In this document: piece after piece, positions 59,741 through 64,000 of the stretch
Numbering within the stretch: position 1 is the first letter of the stretch
Layout of the letters: the number at the start of each line of letters is the position of its first letter
Assembly (NCBI RefSeq): GCF_030915385.1
Contig: NZ_CP133268.1
Span: forward strand, 558,001 to 622,000
DNA length: 64,000 bases
DNA from: Neobacillus sp. PS3-12
GTDB taxonomy: Bacteria; Bacillota; Bacilli; Bacillales; Cytobacillaceae
Direction of reading: 5' to 3'
Notes under the pieces: model-generated
Seen by the model: only the letters and a program-made list of their open reading frames with translations
What the model was told of the DNA's origin: nothing
Databases searched by the model: none
Program-made: the position numbers and the translations under genes

Positions 59741-59762
59741 AAGGGCTCCATAGGAAGCCCTT
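59741..59762 (-). terminator. Terminator of the SH3b/glucosaminidase gene
   Basis: AAGGGCT and AGCCCTT (59741-59747, 59756-59762) with an eight-base loop; TTTTTTGTG follows on the minus strand. Confidence 0.8.
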
Positions 59763-59773
59763 CATTGTTATTT

Positions 59774-62350
59774 TCACTGATACTTTGGAATATCCAGAAC
59801 AAGTTTATAAGAATTTAACAATTGATATAGATTGTAAATTTGATTTACTTGTTTAGACGCCCAGCCGATATCTGTTGCATATTGGTGTGTGGCAGAGCCA
59901 TTTGTTACTGCAGAACTTGGATTCCATCTCATTTTATAAAGTGTATCTTGTCCTGCGTTTATATATCCCTTAGCAATAAATTGAGCTCCGCCAATAATGG
60001 CATCCTCTGGTGCATACCAGCCTGCATTATAAGCATATTGGGCGCCACTGTTAACAGGATCCGTATCATATGCACCGATTCCGTACATATTATAGACAGT
60101 TTTACCATTGATGACCACACCGTTTGCCAGTTTTGATGTACCATTACCAGTCTCTAACAAAGCATGGGAAATTAAATAAAGTTCATTAACTCCATAGGTA
60201 GTTCCAGCAGTTATGAATGCAGCTGCCTGTCCTTGTAAGATTCCTTTCCCATTCAGAATTCGATTATTAACTTCTGTTGAATCTAGGTTGGCAGTTACAG
60301 AGAGCTTAAGGAATTGAAAAGAGTCAACACTGCTATTAACAAAATTATTGGGATCTAAACAATATGTAACATCATCAGGACTGGCATTAACCCAAGTTTT
60401 ATCATAATTGATCCTATACCAATCATACCCATCCGTACCCTTTACTTTTGAGAGGATCTGAACGGATGTTGAATTAGAGACTTGACCTACCACCCAAAAG
60501 CTAGGACCAGCTCCCCCTCTTACATTCCACCCGGCACCTTTTACTGTTCCGCTAGTTGGACTTGTTAGTGTTAAAGCATCTGATCTTATGTATGTATCAT
60601 AATTCTTGTCAGTTTGTGGGTCTGCTTCCATTTGAAGCTTTACCATCTCACTTAAACTAATTCCATAACTTTCATATGCAGTGTCCGATGTACTGTTAGT
60701 TTGACTTGGGTCGAAGGGTTCTGTAGAAGACAAATATTGCGTACTAACATAGCCTTCCACACCATTAGCCGTTATTCGGGACCAGCCGTTCTCTTCGGAA
60801 ATAATTGAAACTACAGTCCCTCTCGCAAGTTTCGTAATGATTGATGAGTCTGTTGCAGCAGATGAACGCATATTTAAACTTGACCCGTAAATAACATTTA
60901 CGTATTTATTTATACTGTTATTAGTTGTCGTGCCTGAACTATTTCCTGTGGTAAGGTCAGTTCCGCTATTATTAGCTGACGTCGGGATAGTTGCTCCGTT
61001 ATTGTTGTTATTGTTACTTGTGTCAGTCCCAGCATTAGTGTTTGTTGGGGACAAAAACTCTGTGCTCACATATCCAGTTTGTCCGTAAGCCTCTATATTT
61101 GCCCAACCATTTGCTTCTGATAAAACAGTTACCTCAACACCTCTGGCAATTTTTACAATAATAGATGAATTCACGGATGGACTTTTTCTCATATTCAGGC
61201 TTGACCCCAAACTTACATTTACATATTTGGTTACAACCTGTTGTTCTTGCTGTGTACTAGTATTTGGTTTTGTTTCGGTAAGATAGTCTGTACTAACATA
61301 GCCTGTCTTGCCATTCACTTGGATCTTTGCCCAGCCGCTTGATGAGGAAAGTACTTGTATTTCTGTACCATTTCCTAACTTTGTTAATACTCCCGAGCTT
61401 ACAGAGTTACTTAATCTTAAATTCAAGGAGCCGCTGCTGACATTTACATATTCAGTCACGGTTTGTTGGACTGCAGTTGCATTACTATTAGTAGAACTCT
61501 GACCGGTATCAGATAAATAGTCCGAATTAACATAGCCTGTCTGTCCGTACACTACAATTTTTGCCCAGCCATTTGCTTCCGAATATACCTGTACACTTGT
61601 TCCTTTTGCAAGTTTAACAATGATTGATGCACTAGTTGAAGGGCTATTCCGCATATTTAATGAACCGCTGGTTACATTAACATATTTTGTGGACGGAGCA
61701 GAAACGTTTGCAGGTGCAGTTGTTTGAACAGCTGTTGAACTATTTCCTGTGCTGTTTGGATTAGTGTTCGATAAAAAACTGGAGCTTACATACCCATCTT
61801 TTCCATTGGCATTCACTTTTGCCCAACCATTTGCTTCTGAATAAACAGTTACGGTTGTTCCTTTTGTAAGTGTTGCAATAATGGACGCCCTCGGTGAAGC
61901 GCTTGACCGCAGATTTAACGTACCACTGCTTATATTGACATATTTAGTTGTTGACGTGACAGTCGAACTTGCAGGATTACTTGCATTTGGGTTCGTTGCA
62001 GATAAAAAGCTTGAACTTACATACCCATCTTTTCCATTGGCATTTACTTTTGCCCAGCCATTTGCTTCTGAATATACGGTTACGACTGTGCCTTTTGCTA
62101 GTGTTGCAATAATGGACGCCCCCGATGAAGCGCTTGACCGTAAATTTAATGTACCACTGTTTACATTGACATATTTTTGAGAACCATTGACTGTCATTTG
62201 TACCGGATTAGTTTGAGCCGCAAATATTTCCTTTTCAAAAGCAATTGTAGAAAAGGCAGCAAAACAAACTGAAGGCAGTATCGCTTTTTGAACAACACTT
62301 CCTTTTTTCTTATGTTTTTGTGCCCTTTTTATCATGATGGCCCTTTCCAT
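59774..62350 (-). CDS. Secreted multi-SH3b N-acetylglucosaminidase (LytD/LytG-like)
   Basis: An 858-residue wall hydrolase. The basic N terminus and hydrophobic segment (SVCFAAFSTIAFEKEIFA) act as signal peptide. Six SH3b repeats follow at about 60-117, 135-193, 222-278, 300-354, 375-430 and 485-540, each with YVNVxxGxLNxR and SEANGWAKV...GYVSxxFL; a seventh, distinct SH3-like unit is near 600-665. The C terminus (about 690-845) is a GH73 glucosaminidase with the Glu in LISHALLETGNGTS and YNMYGIGAYD. It cleaves glycan strands. Tandem SH3b repeats can change in number by recombination. GGAGGAGG stands before the ATG. Confidence 0.92.
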   Translation of the reverse strand: MERAIMIKRAQKHKKKGSVVQKAILPSVCFAAFSTIAFEKEIFAAQTNPVQMTVNGSQKYVNVNSGTLNLRSSASSGASIIATLAKGTVVTVYSEANGWAKVNANGKDGYVSSSFLSATNPNASNPASSTVTSTTKYVNISSGTLNLRSSASPRASIIATLTKGTTVTVYSEANGWAKVNANGKDGYVSSSFLSNTNPNSTGNSSTAVQTTAPANVSAPSTKYVNVTSGSLNMRNSPSTSASIIVKLAKGTSVQVYSEANGWAKIVVYGQTGYVNSDYLSDTGQSSTNSNATAVQQTVTEYVNVSSGSLNLRLSNSVSSGVLTKLGNGTEIQVLSSSSGWAKIQVNGKTGYVSTDYLTETKPNTSTQQEQQVVTKYVNVSLGSSLNMRKSPSVNSSIIVKIARGVEVTVLSEANGWANIEAYGQTGYVSTEFLSPTNTNAGTDTSNNNNNNGATIPTSANNSGTDLTTGNSSGTTTNNSINKYVNVIYGSSLNMRSSAATDSSIITKLARGTVVSIISEENGWSRITANGVEGYVSTQYLSSTEPFDPSQTNSTSDTAYESYGISLSEMVKLQMEADPQTDKNYDTYIRSDALTLTSPTSGTVKGAGWNVRGGAGPSFWVVGQVSNSTSVQILSKVKGTDGYDWYRINYDKTWVNASPDDVTYCLDPNNFVNSSVDSFQFLKLSVTANLDSTEVNNRILNGKGILQGQAAAFITAGTTYGVNELYLISHALLETGNGTSKLANGVVINGKTVYNMYGIGAYDTDPVNSGAQYAYNAGWYAPEDAIIGGAQFIAKGYINAGQDTLYKMRWNPSSAVTNGSATHQYATDIGWASKQVNQIYNLYQLLNSYKLVLDIPKYQ

Positions 62351-62576
62351 AATTCCTCCTCCAATATTAAATTAATGTTAAAATATGAATATATTACTAT
62401 AAAACTATGTATAAAAATATAATTAGATAAATTTTACCATATTAAATAGATTAATATAGCTATGTAGTACAAAAAAAAAGAAAATTTAACGACAAAATAA
62501 TCTTTATCCAGGATAAATGTCATTAGTATTATGATGATTTCTCCACTTTAGGCGTTTTATAAGAAAAAGGGATAGA

Positions 62577-62615
62577 AACCGCAAAAAGGATGTTCTTTTA
62601 AATTCATTTGCGGTT
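62577..62615 (-). terminator. Hairpin after the gene at 62653
   Basis: AACCGCAAA (62577-62585) and TTTGCGGTT (62607-62615) are complementary. The minus strand continues TCTATCCCTTTTTC, moderately T-rich. The region 62351-62576 otherwise has no gene. Confidence 0.55.
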
Positions 62616-62652
62616 ATATTTGGAAGTATTTTGCATATTTTTCAGAAGATTT

Positions 62653-63228
62653 TTAGAGTACATCTCTTATTAATGTGCGTTTAACAAGCTTGATTTCACT
62701 ACTTTTGGGGATTATTTCACTTATATTTTCACATTTTTCGTCTATTACCGAGGTTTCTTTGTTCGTGACAATATATTCTCTATAGGACCAGCAAAAAAGT
62801 TTCCGTTCTACCCTGCCTTTTTCCCCAATCATGTTAAACCAGTTTTGGCTAACATAAAATGGATTCGTCAGCAATTTGTCAATAATAATGGAAATACGAT
62901 CATTCTCTTCATTAGGCTCGAATTTTGTTTTGGTGGATAAAGCCAATATAAAATAGTTTTTAAACTTATCCAATTCCAACAATTGAAGATGATATGTGCC
63001 TTGCTGTTTTTTATTGAAATCAGCAAGAACTGTTTTAATACTTTTTTCAACATCTATTTCATATTTACTTGCCTCTCTCCAGGATGTTAATCGTGAATTA
63101 AAAATAGACAAGGTTAATATATAATACGCAGCATAATTTTGGGGGTCATACACATCTTTATAAGTTAGATTACTATTTTCTGGTTCGACAATAAACTTTT
63201 TATAATCCGCAAAAAAATTTTCGCTCAT
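62653..63228 (-). CDS. Hypothetical cytosolic protein
   Basis: A 191-residue protein, MSENFFADYKKFIVEPENSN then LTYKDVYDPQNYAAYYILTLSI, mostly helical and hydrophilic and with a central FNKKQQGTYHLQLLELDKFKNYFILAL segment. GAAGG stands before the ATG at 63228. I recognise no family. Its size and mixed charge suggest a globular protein. It is flanked by an A+T-rich region on each side and is transcribed alone. Confidence 0.75.
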   Translation of the reverse strand: MSENFFADYKKFIVEPENSNLTYKDVYDPQNYAAYYILTLSIFNSRLTSWREASKYEIDVEKSIKTVLADFNKKQQGTYHLQLLELDKFKNYFILALSTKTKFEPNEENDRISIIIDKLLTNPFYVSQNWFNMIGEKGRVERKLFCWSYREYIVTNKETSVIDEKCENISEIIPKSSEIKLVKRTLIRDVL

Positions 63229-63604
63229 ATTATATACCTTCTTTCTCACATGGATGAAAAAAAAATCTACATCCTAATTCGGTAAATTAATTGAAAACTG
63301 TAATAATATAGTTCTTTTTCAAAATCAAAAATCCTTCCTTTTCTTCCATAAATCCACAAATGCTTCATATTTTAATAAAAAAGTCCTATAATTTACACGG
63401 AATTTGTCACAAAGATAAATAGAGGAGTGATTATTGAGAGAAACACTGCGGAGGAAATCATAGCGATGCTGCCCATTGTACCTTCCAACTCCCCCCATTC
63501 AAATGCCCATCCTGCACCATTACCGATAAGATAGATGATGAATTTAAGATGTAAGGATTATTAACCAAGAGCATAAAAAAAGTACCGGAACTATTCCGAT
63601 ACTT
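63229..63604. other. Intergenic region with a possible membrane-protein remnant
   Basis: About 375 bases with no clear gene. On the minus strand, 63393-63554 is open for about 54 codons without a start codon until a late ATG; it reads IIYLIGNGAGWAFEW and then ISSAVFLSIITPLFIFV, a membrane-like stretch. It could be the tail of a lost gene, but is too short to identify. Confidence 0.25.
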
Positions 63605-63606
63605 TT
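63576..63606 (-). terminator. Terminator of the glutaredoxin-like gene
   Basis: The 5' half AAAAGTACCGGAA and TTCCGATACTTTT pair with one bulge around CTAT; T-rich sequence follows on the minus strand (TTTTTTATGC). It begins within the last bases of the gene. Confidence 0.7.
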
Positions 63607-63844
63607 ATTTTTTTGCTAATATAATTAGTTCTTGCAGTTGATTGTTAAATCCTTTTACGGCTTTATCCTCAACAACTGTAACTGGTATTCCTAAAAAGCC
63701 ATACTTTTCAACTTCCTTTTGATATTCAGGGTTCGTTAACACGTCTCTTACCTCAAATGGAATATTCTCTTCAGTTAATACCTTTTTGACCATTGAACAT
63801 TCTATACAGCCTTCTGCTGAATAAACAATTACTTGTTTTTTCAT
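63605..63844 (-). CDS. Glutaredoxin-like thioredoxin-fold protein
   Basis: A 79-residue NrdH/Grx-type protein: KKQVIVYSAEGCIECSMVKK holds the redox pair CIEC, followed by PFEVRDVLTNPEYQ and GFLGIPVTVVEDKAVKGF with the cis-proline TVV region. It reduces disulfides in thiol-dependent enzymes. AAGGAG precedes the ATG at 63844. Length normal for stand-alone glutaredoxins. Transcribed alone. Confidence 0.87.
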   Translation of the reverse strand: MKKQVIVYSAEGCIECSMVKKVLTEENIPFEVRDVLTNPEYQKEVEKYGFLGIPVTVVEDKAVKGFNNQLQELIILAKK

Positions 63845-63914
63845 AAAAAAGTTCTCCTTAATTCATAAGATTTTTCTTTTATAACTTCAATCATCTAACT
63901 TTATTTTAGGGGAG

Positions 63915-64000
63915 TTACTTTTGCCCATTCCATACGATAAGATTTTCTTCGTGTCTTTTGAAAAGATTGGTTCTGTGGTTATAGCCTTTTTCTAAAAGAA
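63915..64000 (-). CDS. Possible C-terminal end of a gene cut by the window edge
   Basis: The minus-strand frame is open from the edge to a TAA at 63915-63917 (LLEKGYNHRTNLFKRHEENL, then VWNGQK). The composition looks protein-like but only 27 residues are visible, so no family can be given. Confidence 0.3.
   Translation of the reverse strand, partial: LLEKGYNHRTNLFKRHEENLIVWNGQK

Noticed and set aside
61308..62180. Plus-strand frames within the SH3b gene
   Set aside because: They repeat with the SH3b units and are antisense shadows of the conserved glucosaminidase reading frame.
63429..63536. 35-codon plus-strand frame starting GTG with ERNTAEEIIAMLP
   Set aside because: The GAGGA is directly adjacent to the GTG, the frame ends without a terminator, and no family is recognisable.

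Overview
The window reads as chromosome from a low-GC, spore-forming member of the Bacillaceae. It is not Bacillus subtilis or the B. cereus group; the overall look suggests Neobacillus, Mesobacillus or Cytobacillus, but this is a guess from gene content. The evidence is strong AGGAGG-type ribosome binding sites, frequent TTG starts, sporulation and competence genes (a Spo0E-like phosphatase, a YjcZ-type peptide, ComK), MurT/GatD, KimA behind a ydaO-type c-di-AMP riboswitch, and typical Bacillus wall enzymes.

Layout. 1-3.9 kb: YbjQ-type protein, a wHTH regulator with two palindromic sites, a CPBP protease and an RNase J. 4-6 kb: a lone TnpB with a structured 3' flank. 6-18.1 kb: two LysR/citrate synthase divergent pairs (the first matches citR-citA) enclosing an EamA transporter, another LysR regulator, a DUF438/hemerythrin/PAS protein with an FNR-like site, a SWIM/SNF2 helicase and a VOC protein. 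18-25.8 kb: MurT-GatD, PatB, a Bcr/CflA exporter, an acidic secreted protein and a Gfo/Idh oxidoreductase. 25.9-34.7 kb: a c-di-GMP-I riboswitch before a tiny zinc-ribbon gene, Spo0E-like phosphatase, two CwlO-like wall proteins, a proH-proJ-like osmostress proline pair, an FbpA-like peptide and an SDR. 34.7-45.3 kb: second Gfo/Idh, PssA, a broken SLC13 permease, DedA, DUF2062, a Cys-rich peptide, a glycolipid glycosyltransferase, quinol-type nitric oxide reductase and YjcZ. 45.3-49.2 kb: a methyltransferase, an amino-acid ABC transporter and a YoaK protein. 49.4-55.3 kb: a compact azole-peptide (TOMM) operon of the heterocycloanthracin/sonorensin type. 55.6-64 kb: a lysozyme-like protein, KimA, ComK, a large SH3b/glucosaminidase, and a glutaredoxin-like protein.

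How genes work together. The standout unit is the TOMM operon: Cys/Gly-rich precursor, then a ThiF-like maturation protein, a YcaO cyclodehydratase ending in a PxPxP tail, and a tandem SagB dehydrogenase. A hairpin lies between the precursor gene and the enzymes. Second-messenger control is visible twice (c-di-GMP and c-di-AMP riboswitches). Several genes (CPBP, SWIM/SNF2, MurT, SLC13 twice) look shifted by one base at or near short homopolymers, which raises the possibility of base-calling errors. All family calls come from reading motifs by eye; no database search was run.
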